Positions 52,700 to 61,168 of a stretch of 64,000 nucleotides of DNA are shown in pieces. Numbering within the stretch: position 1 is the first letter of the stretch; each line of letters opens with the position of its first letter. The position numbers and the translations under genes were made by a program. The notes beneath the pieces were generated by a model. The model searched no databases. It was not told the origin of the DNA and worked only from the letters and a program-made list of their open reading frames with translations. The DNA is taken from contig CAZGCA010000006.1 in the NCBI GenBank assembly GCA_964524145.1, forward strand, positions 1 through 64,000, given 5' to 3'. This DNA is from CAZGCA01 sp964524145. GTDB taxonomy: Bacteria; Hydrogenedentota; CAZGCA01.

Positions 52700-52872
52700 C
52701 CGGACAACCACGCTGCGTCAACGGCCCCGCACCGATTGGCTTCTTGCGAGTGTGGGCCAGAGAGCTATGTATGAACGTATCCATGCCGGAATCAAAACCC
52801 TTGCGTCCCGTCTCTCGCCAGGAAAGCCGCTCTTCTTGATCTTACAGATACAGTTGCTTGCTATCCACCTCC

Positions 52873-54111
52873 TCAAGGCCCGCTCATCAGGTCCGCGAGC
52901 GTGAATATGGGCAGGTATAACGATATAACTATGAACCCAACGACAACCCCCAGCAAAACGATGATCAGCGGCTCCATCAACCGCAGCATGCCCTGGACGG
53001 CTGTCTCGACCTCATCGTCGTAGACGTCCGCCACTTTCAACAACATCGCATCGAGGTTTCCCGTCTCCTCGCCGACGTCTATCATGTTGACCACCATCGC
53101 CGGAAACACCTTCGCCTCCTCCAGCGGAGCGGCTATCGTGTCCCCGTCGCGAATGCTGTCGTGTACGTTCTGGACGGCGTTCTGGATGACTTCGTTGCCT
53201 ATGGTTTCCTTGACGATCTTGAGCGCCTGCAAGATAGGTACGCCTGAGGTTATCAGGGTGCCCAGCGTGCGGGCAAACCGCGCAACACCCACCTTGACGA
53301 TAAGGCTGCCTACAAGCGGTACCTTCAGCACGATACGGTCCTTGGCGCTTTGAACGACGGGGATCTTGAAAAACAGCTTCATGAATATCATCGTCCCGCC
53401 GACTACCGCTAGTATCAACCACCACTGGTTGCCGACAAAGTTTGCCGCATCTATCAAGAACAGCGTCGGCCACGGTAACTCGCCGCCGAACTCGGTGAAG
53501 ATCTCCGCAAACGTCGGCACCACCTTGATGAGCAGGAAACCCACAACGCCCGCGGCTATAATTATCACCGCAATCGGGTATATCATCGCCGCCTTGACCT
53601 GGCGTATCAACCGCTGGCGTTTCTCCATGAAGTCCGCAAGACGGTTGAGCACCACCTCGAGCATACCGCCTATCTCGCCCGCTCGAACCATGTTGACAAA
53701 AAGCCTGTCAAACTGTTTGGGATTTTTGGCGAGACCTTCCGAGAAGGTCATGCCGCCCTGAACGTCCTCGGAGATCTCCGCGATTATGTCGCGCAGCTTG
53801 CACGGTTTGAGCTGCCCGTGCAGAACATTGAGACTCCTGAGCAGCGGCAGCCCCGCGTCTATCAGCGTTGCCAGTTGGCGCGTAAACACCACGAGCTCTC
53901 TTGTCTTCACGCCGCCGATATAGAACTCGCTCAGCCCTTTGGTCTTCTTGCCGGCACGACGCCTGTCGCTTGCTGTGGCCTCGGTGATCTTCGTCGGCCA
54001 GTAGCCGAGGCTCTTCACCTCGTTCATGGCGAGAACCTGGCTTTCGGCTTCAACTATGCCGTTTACCTCTTTGCCCTTCTTGTCCATCGCCTTGTATGCG
54101 AAGCTTGCCAT
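52873..54111 (-). CDS. gspF: GspF/PilC inner-membrane platform protein
   Basis: 412 residues, full length. The N-terminal ASFAYKAMDKKGKEVNGIVEAES strand pattern is the PilC/GspF-N domain. Two GspF repeats follow (FTRQLATLIDAGLPLLRSL...VRAGEIGGMLEVVLNRLADFMEK; FARTLGTLITSGVPILQALKIVKETIGN...VGEETGNLDAMLLKVADVYDDEV). Membrane helices lie near 175-200, 225-250 and 385-405. It is cotranscribed with pilB, pilT and the second pilB (32 bases after the last). It is much closer to textbook PilC than the two copies at 7340-9703. Confidence 0.95.
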   Translation of the reverse strand: MASFAYKAMDKKGKEVNGIVEAESQVLAMNEVKSLGYWPTKITEATASDRRRAGKKTKGLSEFYIGGVKTRELVVFTRQLATLIDAGLPLLRSLNVLHGQLKPCKLRDIIAEISEDVQGGMTFSEGLAKNPKQFDRLFVNMVRAGEIGGMLEVVLNRLADFMEKRQRLIRQVKAAMIYPIAVIIIAAGVVGFLLIKVVPTFAEIFTEFGGELPWPTLFLIDAANFVGNQWWLILAVVGGTMIFMKLFFKIPVVQSAKDRIVLKVPLVGSLIVKVGVARFARTLGTLITSGVPILQALKIVKETIGNEVIQNAVQNVHDSIRDGDTIAAPLEEAKVFPAMVVNMIDVGEETGNLDAMLLKVADVYDDEVETAVQGMLRLMEPLIIVLLGVVVGFIVISLYLPIFTLADLMSGP

Positions 54112-54143
54112 CTCTATCCTACGCCTCCGTCACTCACCCCGTT

Positions 54144-55880
54144 TCACTCCTCGTATTTCTCCGTACAGTACCCAACCTCTTCGATTGTCGTTAGGCCCTG
54201 ACGCACTTTCACAAGACCTATCTCGCGCAACGTCCTCATTCCCTTCGTGCGAGCCCTCTTTCGCAGTTCGATCGCCGTGGCGTACCGCAGGATCATCTCG
54301 CGGATCTCGTCGTCAACAACCAACATCTCGAATATGCCCGTGCGGCCCGAGTACCCCCTGTATTCGCATGCAGGACATCCCTTCTTTCGAAAGATGGGCT
54401 CGTCGCCGATATCCGACCGGTCAAACTTGAACCGTTCCAGTTCCTCATCGTCCGGCACATATTCTTCCTTGCAAAACCGGCACAACACTCTGACCAGCCG
54501 CTGCGCGACCACTGCCTCGAGCGACGATGTTATCAGGAACGGCTCGACCTCCATATCCAGCAACCGAGTGATGCTTTCGGGCGCGTCGTTGGTGTGCAAC
54601 GTGCTGAGCACCAAGTGGCCGGTCAATGACGCCTCGACGGCTATCTCGGCGGTTTCGAGGTCGCGTATCTCGCCGACCATAACCTTATCCGGGTCCTGCC
54701 GAAGAATTGACCTCAACGACGCCGCGAACGTCAGGCCGACCTCTTCCCTGATAGGCACCTGAATGATCCTGTCAAGCGGGAACTCTATAGGATCCTCAGT
54801 CGTGATAATCTTGAACTGCGGATCGTTGATCTCGTTCAGACAGGAATAGAGCGTGGTGGTCTTGCCGCAACCCGTCGGGCCCGTGGACAGCACTATGCCC
54901 ATCGGCTTCTTGATGATCTGGCGCAGCAACTCGAGCTCGCGCGGTTCAAACCCGAGCGTGTCGAGGTCGAGCTTGATCTGCGTCCTGTCAAGGATTCGCA
55001 GCACGACCGACTCGCCGTGCAGCGTCGGCAACGTCGATACCCGGATGTCCACGTTCGTACCGCCCGCGCTGAGCTGGATCCTGCCGTCCTGCGGCATCCG
55101 GCGTTCGGCGATGTCCAGATCCGATATGATCTTCAACCGGCTTGTGATCGCCAACGAGATGTCTTTCGGCGGCGTCACCACCTCGTAAAGCGTGCCGTCT
55201 ATTCTGAGACGTATGCGATACTCGTCTTCGTAAGGCTCAAAGTGGATGTCCGATGCACGCTTCTGCAATGCATCCAGAAGCACCAGGTTGACCATCTTGA
55301 TCACTTCCGGCTCTTGCGCCAGCGCGGCCAGGCTCTCCTCGTCCGGCAGCTCGAGACGCGCAAGTTCCTGCGATCGGTCAGCAGTCTGGTCGGCATCCCG
55401 TACCAGTTCCTGCAGCACTTCCTGCACCGACTCCGCTTCGTATGAGTAGTTGTGCTGCAACGCTTTCGTGATATCCTCGATGTTGCTGATCGCCCCCTTG
55501 ACGCGCATGCCCAGCATGTGTTCGAGATCGTCGATTATGCTCACGTTGAGCGGGTCGGCGGTGGCCACCACAAGGGTTTCGCCGTCATCTTCGATCCGTA
55601 CCGGAACGATGCTGTAGAACCGGGCAATGTGCGGGGAGAGCTTGCGTATGACCTCCTCCTTGAGAGTCATCTTCGAGAGCTCGACCTTCTCCATACCGGC
55701 CTGGATGCCGAGCGCTTCGACGACGTCCTGCTCCGTGCACGCTCCCATGCGCACGAGTATCCGACCGACGAACTCGCCGTTCATGCGGTGTTCCTGCATG
55801 GCCTGCTCGAGATCCAGCGGGTCTATCACACCGTTGTCAACGAGTATCTGCCCGATACGTTTTTCAATGGCAATAGCCAT
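54144..55880 (-). CDS. pilB: PilB/GspE-family assembly ATPase (second copy of this locus)
   Basis: 578 residues from the ATG at 55880, overlapping the pilT stop by one base (TGATG). N-terminal MshEN-type repeats (RIGQILVDNGVIDPLDLEQAMQEH; GRILVRMGACTEQDVVEALG) are followed by the ATPase core: Walker A GPTGCGKT (about 334-341), TTEDPIE Asp box, VMVGEIRD Walker B, TGHLVLSTLHTND His box, and a zinc tetracysteine (CRFC, CPAC). It drives pilus or pseudopilus assembly on the adjacent GspF. Two assembly ATPases flank one retraction ATPase in the same operon, which is uncommon. Confidence 0.93.
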   Translation of the reverse strand: MAIAIEKRIGQILVDNGVIDPLDLEQAMQEHRMNGEFVGRILVRMGACTEQDVVEALGIQAGMEKVELSKMTLKEEVIRKLSPHIARFYSIVPVRIEDDGETLVVATADPLNVSIIDDLEHMLGMRVKGAISNIEDITKALQHNYSYEAESVQEVLQELVRDADQTADRSQELARLELPDEESLAALAQEPEVIKMVNLVLLDALQKRASDIHFEPYEDEYRIRLRIDGTLYEVVTPPKDISLAITSRLKIISDLDIAERRMPQDGRIQLSAGGTNVDIRVSTLPTLHGESVVLRILDRTQIKLDLDTLGFEPRELELLRQIIKKPMGIVLSTGPTGCGKTTTLYSCLNEINDPQFKIITTEDPIEFPLDRIIQVPIREEVGLTFAASLRSILRQDPDKVMVGEIRDLETAEIAVEASLTGHLVLSTLHTNDAPESITRLLDMEVEPFLITSSLEAVVAQRLVRVLCRFCKEEYVPDDEELERFKFDRSDIGDEPIFRKKGCPACEYRGYSGRTGIFEMLVVDDEIREMILRYATAIELRKRARTKGMRTLREIGLVKVRQGLTTIEEVGYCTEKYEE

Positions 55881-56992
55881 CACGTGGCCGCCGCTCCTGC
55901 TTCTGTTCTTTCCGCTATTGAGGTAACCACTGTTGACTTCAACATCATCTCCAGATCTTCGACCGACTGGGCCTTCGACAATGCCGCTTCATACGTTATC
56001 ATGTTGCGTCTGTAAAGCTCGATCAGATGCTCGTCCAGCAGGAACATCCCGTACTTGTGACCTGTCTGGATGGCCGAGGCTACACGATAGGACTTGTTCT
56101 CGCGAATGAGATTGGCGATCGCCGGAGTCATTATCATCACCTCGAAGGCCGCAATGCGGCCAAAACCGGACTTCCGGGGAAGGAGCGCCTGCGAGATCAC
56201 CGCATTGAGGTTGCCCGAAAGCTGTGTGCGGATCTGCTCCTGTTGGTTGGTGGGGAACGCGTCAACGATACGGTCGATGGTACGCACGGCACCAGTGGTG
56301 TGCAACGTCGCGAAAACCAGATGGCCCGTCTCGGCTGCCGTTATGGCGGACTCGATAGTGTCCAGGTCGCGCATTTCGCCCACCAGTATCACGTCCGGGT
56401 CCATCCGCAGCGCCCTTCGTATGGCCTCGGAAAACGTCGGCACGTCAACGCCCACCTCGCGTTGCGTGACGATGGCCTTTTTGTGATCGTGGAAGTACTC
56501 GATCGGGTCCTCTACGGTTATCACGTGATGGTCTACGTTCATGTTGATATAATCTATCATCGTGGCCAGCGACGTCGTTTTGCCCGAACCGGTCGGGCCC
56601 GTCACAAGCACGAGCCCGCGCGGTTGAAGAATAATATCTTTTATGGTCTCCGGCAACCCGAGCTCTTCGAACGTCATGATCCTCTTCGGAATAAGCCGAA
56701 GCACACAACCGACATTTCCTTTCTGCTTGAATATCGATACCCGGAACCGGGCAACGTCCTCAAAGGCAAACCCGAAGTCCGCGCCGCCAACCTCCTGAAG
56801 CTCCTGCTGGTGGTCCACGGACGCGATACTCTTCATGAGCCGCTCGGTATCCTCGGGAACAAGCGGGTTTTCACCAAAAAACTGCAGATGCCCGTGGACT
56901 CGTCCAACGGGCGGGTTCCCAACAGCCAAGTGCAGGTCAGACCCGTCCCTGTCCACCAGCATCCTGAGCAAACTTACCATTTCGTACGCCAC
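55880..56992 (-). CDS. pilT: Twitching-motility retraction ATPase PilT
   Basis: 370 residues. The N-terminus SLLRMLVDRDGSDLHLAVGNPPVGRVHG, Walker A GPTGSGKT (132-139), VEDPIEYFHDHKKAIVTQREVG Asp box, DVILVGEMRDLDTIESAITAAETGHLVFATLHTTGA, and the PilT-specific IRTQLSGNLNAVISQALLPRK, followed by AFEVMIMTPAIANLIRE and a C-terminal helix, are all present. There is no zinc tetracysteine, as expected for PilT. It depolymerises the fibre, which argues that this locus builds a retractable type IV pilus rather than only a T2SS. Confidence 0.96.
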   Translation of the reverse strand: MAYEMVSLLRMLVDRDGSDLHLAVGNPPVGRVHGHLQFFGENPLVPEDTERLMKSIASVDHQQELQEVGGADFGFAFEDVARFRVSIFKQKGNVGCVLRLIPKRIMTFEELGLPETIKDIILQPRGLVLVTGPTGSGKTTSLATMIDYINMNVDHHVITVEDPIEYFHDHKKAIVTQREVGVDVPTFSEAIRRALRMDPDVILVGEMRDLDTIESAITAAETGHLVFATLHTTGAVRTIDRIVDAFPTNQQEQIRTQLSGNLNAVISQALLPRKSGFGRIAAFEVMIMTPAIANLIRENKSYRVASAIQTGHKYGMFLLDEHLIELYRRNMITYEAALSKAQSVEDLEMMLKSTVVTSIAERTEAGAAAT

Positions 56993-56995
56993 TGT

Positions 56996-58870
56996 CTATG
57001 CCTCCGTCATGGCAAACCGTCCCTCTTCCGAAACACGCTCCCGGTCAAGCGGCTCGTCCGGAACGGTTACCCTTATTACCTCCATCACTGTCGTAATACC
57101 ATTAAGCACTTTGTTGACCGCGTCTTCGCGCAAGGTTTTCATACCATCCAGCCGACCTTGACGCCGGATTTCACTTGCCGAACCGCCCCGCAGCACCAAG
57201 CTGCGACAGGTATCGTTGATGAGCATGAGCTCGTAGATGCCCAGCCGCCCCTGATACCCCGTCTGGTTGCAGTTCTCACACCCTTCGCCCTTATACAGCT
57301 CGGTCGATTGCTGATCGGGCGGCAGTTGGATCTCCTTGAGCTCCTCGTCCGTCGGTTGATAGCTTACCTTGCACGTCGTGCATATCGTTCGGACAAGACG
57401 CTGCGCAAGAATCGCACGAACCGAGGCCGCTACGAGAAACGGCTTCACACCGATATCCACGAGCCGGATGATCGCGCTGGGCGCGTCGTTCGTGTGCAGT
57501 GTCGAGAACACACGGTGACCCGTCAGCGCCGCCCGGATCGCTATCTCGGCCGTCTCCGCGTCGCGAATCTCACCAACCATGATGACGTCCGGGTCCTGGC
57601 GGAAGATGGATCGCAGAGAGTGTGCGAACGTCAGCCCGATTTCCTCGTGCACCTGCACCTGGTTGATCCCTTTGAGCACGTACTCGACAGGGTTCTCAAT
57701 CGTGACGAGGTTAATCTCGGGAGTGTTGAGCTTGTGCAATGACGCATACAGGGTGGTCGTCTTGCCCGAACCCGTCGGGCCCGTCACCAGGATGATTCCC
57801 GTGCTCTCGAGCAACAACGATTCCCACGTCGCCTGGTCTGTTGGGGAAAACCCCAACTGCCCCAGACCCAGCATGAGGCCGCTCTTGTCGAGAATACGCA
57901 TCACTACGCTCTCGCCGAACAGTGCGGGAAGTGAGGATACACGCAGGTCGACGTTCTTCCCGAGCAGCGTGAGCTTGATGCGACCGTCCTGCGGTATCCG
58001 TCGCTCGGATATGTCGAGGCCGGCCATGAGCTTGAGACGCGATATTATCGACCCCTGCGCCCGTTTCGGCGGCGATGTAACGTAATGGCACACCCCGTCT
58101 ATGCGATACCTGACCTTGAGATCGTCCTGGGCCGGCTCAACGTGAATGTCACTTGCACGCTGCCTGAACGCCTCGAGAATTAGGTTGTTTATGTACCGGA
58201 TCACCGCCGCGTCGGCATCTTCATCGTCACCCGCAACGACAGCACCACTCTCGCGGTCGCGTTGCGGACGAGGACCATCATCAAAATCTATGCTGTCCGC
58301 GCTCATGCTGCTCAACGAACTCAGGGAGCTGAGCGAGCTGAGTGAACTGAGCGAACTCATCGTGCTCAACGTGCTCAGCGTACTCGCGCTACTCATCGTC
58401 GAGAGCATGCTTTCAATTGTGCTCTGGTTGTACTCGTAGTGCTTGGCCAGCGCATCCCTGATCTCGTCTGCCGAAGACAGCAGCGGCTGAACCTTGCAGT
58501 CCAGCAGCCTTGTGAGATTGTCCTGAGCATCTATGTTTGTCGGGTCCGCCGTCGCATAGAACAGCGTGTCGCCCTCTCGACGGACCGGAATGACACGATA
58601 TATCTGGGCCACCTCTTTCGGGACAGACTCTATGATCGACCTCGGGATATCGCGTTCTGACAGCTTTATGGTCGGAATACCCAGTTGGGTTGCCAGCCCT
58701 TGCGATATGTGCCGCTTGGATATGTAGCCCAAGCGAACCAGAATCTCCCCCAAACGACGGTTCGCCATCGTCGTCTGCTTCTTGTGGATGGCCTCTTCCA
58801 GTTGTCTCTGATTGATTATTCCCTCTTTGACGAGCGTCTCGCCAAAGAGTTGATACTGAGTCACAGCCAT
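56996..58870 (-). CDS. pilB: PilB/GspE-family assembly ATPase with Ser/Leu-rich linker
   Basis: 624 residues. MshEN-type N-terminal repeats (FGETLVKEGIINQRQLEEAIHKK; LGEILVRLGYISKRHISQGLA) are followed by a 35-40 residue linker (about 154-190) made of S-x-L-S units. The ATPase core has Walker A GPTGSGKT (364-371), TIENPVE in place of the usual EDP Asp box (Glu-Asn-Pro), VIMVGEIRD, TGHRVFSTLHTND, and zinc cysteines in CTTC and CENC. It is first in the pilB-pilT-pilB-gspF operon, with GAGGG 8 bases before the ATG and a strong promoter. The linker is encoded by short tandem repeats and could be length-variable. Confidence 0.93.
   Translation of the reverse strand: MAVTQYQLFGETLVKEGIINQRQLEEAIHKKQTTMANRRLGEILVRLGYISKRHISQGLATQLGIPTIKLSERDIPRSIIESVPKEVAQIYRVIPVRREGDTLFYATADPTNIDAQDNLTRLLDCKVQPLLSSADEIRDALAKHYEYNQSTIESMLSTMSSASTLSTLSTMSSLSSLSSLSSLSSLSSMSADSIDFDDGPRPQRDRESGAVVAGDDEDADAAVIRYINNLILEAFRQRASDIHVEPAQDDLKVRYRIDGVCHYVTSPPKRAQGSIISRLKLMAGLDISERRIPQDGRIKLTLLGKNVDLRVSSLPALFGESVVMRILDKSGLMLGLGQLGFSPTDQATWESLLLESTGIILVTGPTGSGKTTTLYASLHKLNTPEINLVTIENPVEYVLKGINQVQVHEEIGLTFAHSLRSIFRQDPDVIMVGEIRDAETAEIAIRAALTGHRVFSTLHTNDAPSAIIRLVDIGVKPFLVAASVRAILAQRLVRTICTTCKVSYQPTDEELKEIQLPPDQQSTELYKGEGCENCNQTGYQGRLGIYELMLINDTCRSLVLRGGSASEIRRQGRLDGMKTLREDAVNKVLNGITTVMEVIRVTVPDEPLDRERVSEEGRFAMTEA
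58298..58411. repeat. In-frame short tandem repeats encoding the Ser/Leu linker of PilB
   Basis: Units of 9-12 bases of the type GAGCTGAGC / GAACTGAGC (plus strand) repeat across this stretch and encode SSL/STL units on the minus strand. The multiple-of-three unit keeps the frame if copies are gained or lost. Confidence 0.7.
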
Positions 58871-58899
58871 GCCAAAACCCTCACTCCTACGCCACTTGC

Positions 58900-58929
58900 A
58901 TTATACCTCATTGCCGTCGCAAAAGTCAA
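58900..58929 (-). promoter_or_regulatory. Sigma-70-type promoter of the pilB-pilT-pilB-gspF operon
   Basis: Minus strand TTGACT (58924-58929), 18-base spacer, TATAAT (58900-58905), about 30 bases before the pilB ATG at 58870, leaving a very short leader. Confidence 0.7.
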
Positions 58930-59154
58930 CGAGATACCATGCCCAATCCTCCCGCTATTAAAGGAGTTACGCAAAAACACGGTTCAGCGACTACGATAAC
59001 TGCTATTACTGCTGTAGGTGGGCTCCACGCGCAGCTCGAAACAACTCTAACATGGTGTTTGGGAAGACATTTGCGAGGTAAACTCTTGACACTTCGACGT
59101 TCTCCCGTTCCCTGTGCCATGCTTCCTCCCAAAACCTCCAGGTAAAGCCGATAC
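58930..59154. other. Intergenic stretch with no assignable gene
   Basis: Between the end of the gspM-like gene and the pilB promoter. Both strands stay open over about 200 bases (a 68-codon frame on plus at 58939-59145 and a longer frame on minus), with no ribosome site or recognised domain. Base composition is more AT-rich than the flanking genes. It may be a remnant of a mobile element; nothing can be assigned. Confidence 0.4.
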
Positions 59155-59679
59155 CTACACAAGGGTGTTGACTTCAAGGACCACTTCAAGACCAGGCGTT
59201 TTGCCCGATCCCTGTTTGATATCAAGACGCTCGACGGCGAGCAGCTTATCGCTCGAATATATCTTATACAAAAAGTCCTTGAGCTCGCTGAGGCTGACAC
59301 CCTTCATTTCGACCGTTACCGCCGAGAGCGAGTAGGGCGTGCCGCGTGTTTTCCTGCTGTCCACGTTCTTGAGTGTCAGCGACGTACGGTCGGATAGGCC
59401 GCATTCGTTGCGCACCGTCTCGAGATGTGAATAGAGGCTGAACCGGGCGCCGCGTTTCTCAGTCTGCTGCTTTATGTGGTCCAGCAAGTCTTGGGTGTGC
59501 TTGTGTTGTTCGGCCATTCGGCGCATATCGCCGAGGTCTTGCTGCTGTCCCGGTAGCACCCGGCCAAGGGTGTTGTACTCGTCGACGTATCCTGCCAGTA
59601 CCAGAAAGTACAGCACCACAACAGCCAGTATAGGCAAGCCTATGCCAAGAACTATCTTCTCGCGTCTACCTAGTTTCAT
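59155..59679 (-). CDS. gspM: GspM/PilO-like inner-membrane protein
   Basis: 174 residues. A short basic start (KLGRREKI) and a membrane helix (VLGIGLPILAVVVLYFLVLAGYV, about 10-32) lead to a coiled-coil segment (QQDLGDMRRMAEQHKHTQDLLDHIKQQTEKRG). A ferredoxin-like periplasmic domain follows, with LSAVTVEMKGVSLSELKDFLYKIYSSDKLLAVERLDIK, a typical GspM/PilO pattern. It pairs with the GspL-like protein encoded just upstream (13 bases apart). It is last in the H-I-J-K-L-M block, the standard T2SS gene order. Confidence 0.78.
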   Translation of the reverse strand: MKLGRREKIVLGIGLPILAVVVLYFLVLAGYVDEYNTLGRVLPGQQQDLGDMRRMAEQHKHTQDLLDHIKQQTEKRGARFSLYSHLETVRNECGLSDRTSLTLKNVDSRKTRGTPYSLSAVTVEMKGVSLSELKDFLYKIYSSDKLLAVERLDIKQGSGKTPGLEVVLEVNTLV

Positions 59680-59692
59680 GGGTTTGGGACAC

Positions 59693-61168
59693 CTATTGCC
59701 GTTTTGCGCGGATCACGAAGTCAAAAGCAAACCTGCCGCCCTCGGCATCCTCCAATCTCTCCGTCTTAACATCCGTCAGATACTGAGACTTCGTCAGCGC
59801 AGCTTCGAGCCCGTCAACCAAATCGGGTTGGTCCGCCTGGCCCCCTATCACGACGTTGGCCGATAAAATGTTCATCTTTTTGATCTCGAACCGTTTCGGT
59901 TCAGGCAACGCCACGATGACATCGTTAAGAACGTGCAGCGCTGTGACCGCCTCGGGCGAGAACGGGGCCAGTACGCTGTTCACGTCCTGCTGTTCCTTCA
60001 TCGAGCGTTCCATCATCTCTTTCGCCTTGCCCGGAATGAGGTTTTCGCCCGGGATGGTCTCCTCGAACAGCCAATCCATACTATCCTCAAGTGCCTGAAC
60101 CTCGAGCCGCCTGAATCGCAGTTGGGCAAAGAATGCGCCAACAAGGGCCGCAACCAGAATCGTAACCAGCACGCCGCCCAGAATGAAGTTCTTCTTCAGC
60201 TCGGAAACCAGGCGCTCATCCTTGAGCCTCTGCTGGCGCAGGTTGAGCTTTATCTTCGCGCTGCGGGACGAACCGCTGGCAGCGGACGCAACAACCTCCC
60301 AGTAATTCATTCGGCGGTCATCGTCTACTGCGCTGGGAAACGACCGAAGCTGATCGCGGAGGTCATGACACCGTATCGGCACACCGATTCGTTCCTCCAG
60401 CCCGGACAGCTGATCACTCGACAGCTCGACGCCCGTTATGATGACATCATCTATATGATCACATCTCGAAGTCGCCATGAATGACCGAAGCGTCGTGAGA
60501 ATCTCCTCGGTTGGTTCGGGCGCGTTCTCGAGTATCGACGCGCCCTTGAAATCCATGCTCCTGACAAACACGAGGGTCCGATCTTCCAGCACGACCGCAA
60601 ACGACCGTTGCTCCGTCACGTGTATCACCGCCAGAACGCCGGACTTTGACGCTCCACTCCCGTTGTGCAACAGCAGGTTTGTCAACGGAACGAACTCCAA
60701 CTCCGCGCGGTCGGGGAATAAGCCGGCTTCTCCGAGTATCGCGAGGTGCTGGTCGAGCACGTCCTTCCTGATCCCGATCGCAAGCAGGCGGGTCGCGTCC
60801 TGCTGCTGGCCAATGATTATCGAGTCTACCACGAGATCGTCTATCGAGAACGGCACGTAGGGTTCAAGCTGGAACTTGACGGTTGACCGCACCTTCCTCT
60901 TGCCCTTAAACGGTACTTCGAGCACCCGAACGATGGCGTGGCTGCTTGGGAGACAGACGGCGTACGCGTCAGCCGATATCTTCTTGTCCTCGACGAGCTC
61001 ACGAACTGCTCTCGTCGCGGCTGCGTCCCACTCTTCCTCGTCCTGCACCGAAATCTCCTGAGAGGCAAGCTTCAGGATTCTGGAACGGCCAAGGCCGGCC
61101 TGAGCAACTGCAACCTTGACATATTGGTCGGTGATCTCGAATGCGCCTATCTTCGTCGGCCAGATCAT
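59693..61168 (-). CDS. gspL: GspL-like (PilM-PilN-type) inner-membrane protein
   Basis: 491 residues from the ATG at 61168, which overlaps the gspK stop (ATGA). The cytoplasmic half (about 1-320) is an actin-like PilM/GspL domain (IGAFEITDQYVKVAVAQ, VCLPSSHAIVRVLEVPFKGKRKVRSTVKFQLEPYVPFSIDDLVVDS, VIITGVELSS). A membrane helix (NFILGGVLVTILVAALVGAFFAQL, about 330-352), a coiled coil and a periplasmic ferredoxin-like fold (RFEIKKMNILSANVVIGGQADQPDLVDGLEAALTKS) follow. It connects the ATPase to the periplasmic ring. The same fold is encoded in the PilM-PilN fusion at 33634-35736. Confidence 0.85.
   Translation of the reverse strand: MIWPTKIGAFEITDQYVKVAVAQAGLGRSRILKLASQEISVQDEEEWDAAATRAVRELVEDKKISADAYAVCLPSSHAIVRVLEVPFKGKRKVRSTVKFQLEPYVPFSIDDLVVDSIIIGQQQDATRLLAIGIRKDVLDQHLAILGEAGLFPDRAELEFVPLTNLLLHNGSGASKSGVLAVIHVTEQRSFAVVLEDRTLVFVRSMDFKGASILENAPEPTEEILTTLRSFMATSRCDHIDDVIITGVELSSDQLSGLEERIGVPIRCHDLRDQLRSFPSAVDDDRRMNYWEVVASAASGSSRSAKIKLNLRQQRLKDERLVSELKKNFILGGVLVTILVAALVGAFFAQLRFRRLEVQALEDSMDWLFEETIPGENLIPGKAKEMMERSMKEQQDVNSVLAPFSPEAVTALHVLNDVIVALPEPKRFEIKKMNILSANVVIGGQADQPDLVDGLEAALTKSQYLTDVKTERLEDAEGGRFAFDFVIRAKRQ

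Larger units (their letters stand above)
52494..52872. other. 379-base intergenic region between gspF and gspG
   Basis: It holds a GCGACC-type hairpin repeat (about 52536-52573, core GCGACCACCAGGATCGC, then CCCCTAC), a GTAGACGG-type repeat (52584-52620) and a hairpin at 52668-52699. The rest shows no gene. Confidence 0.6.

Noticed and set aside
56027..57742. A 571-codon plus-strand frame opposite pilT and pilB
   Set aside because: It is antisense to two well-supported genes, has low-complexity composition and no domain; long antisense frames are common at this GC content.
58939..59145. A 68-residue plus-strand gene
   Set aside because: No ribosome site, no promoter in the right place, and the opposite strand is equally open.
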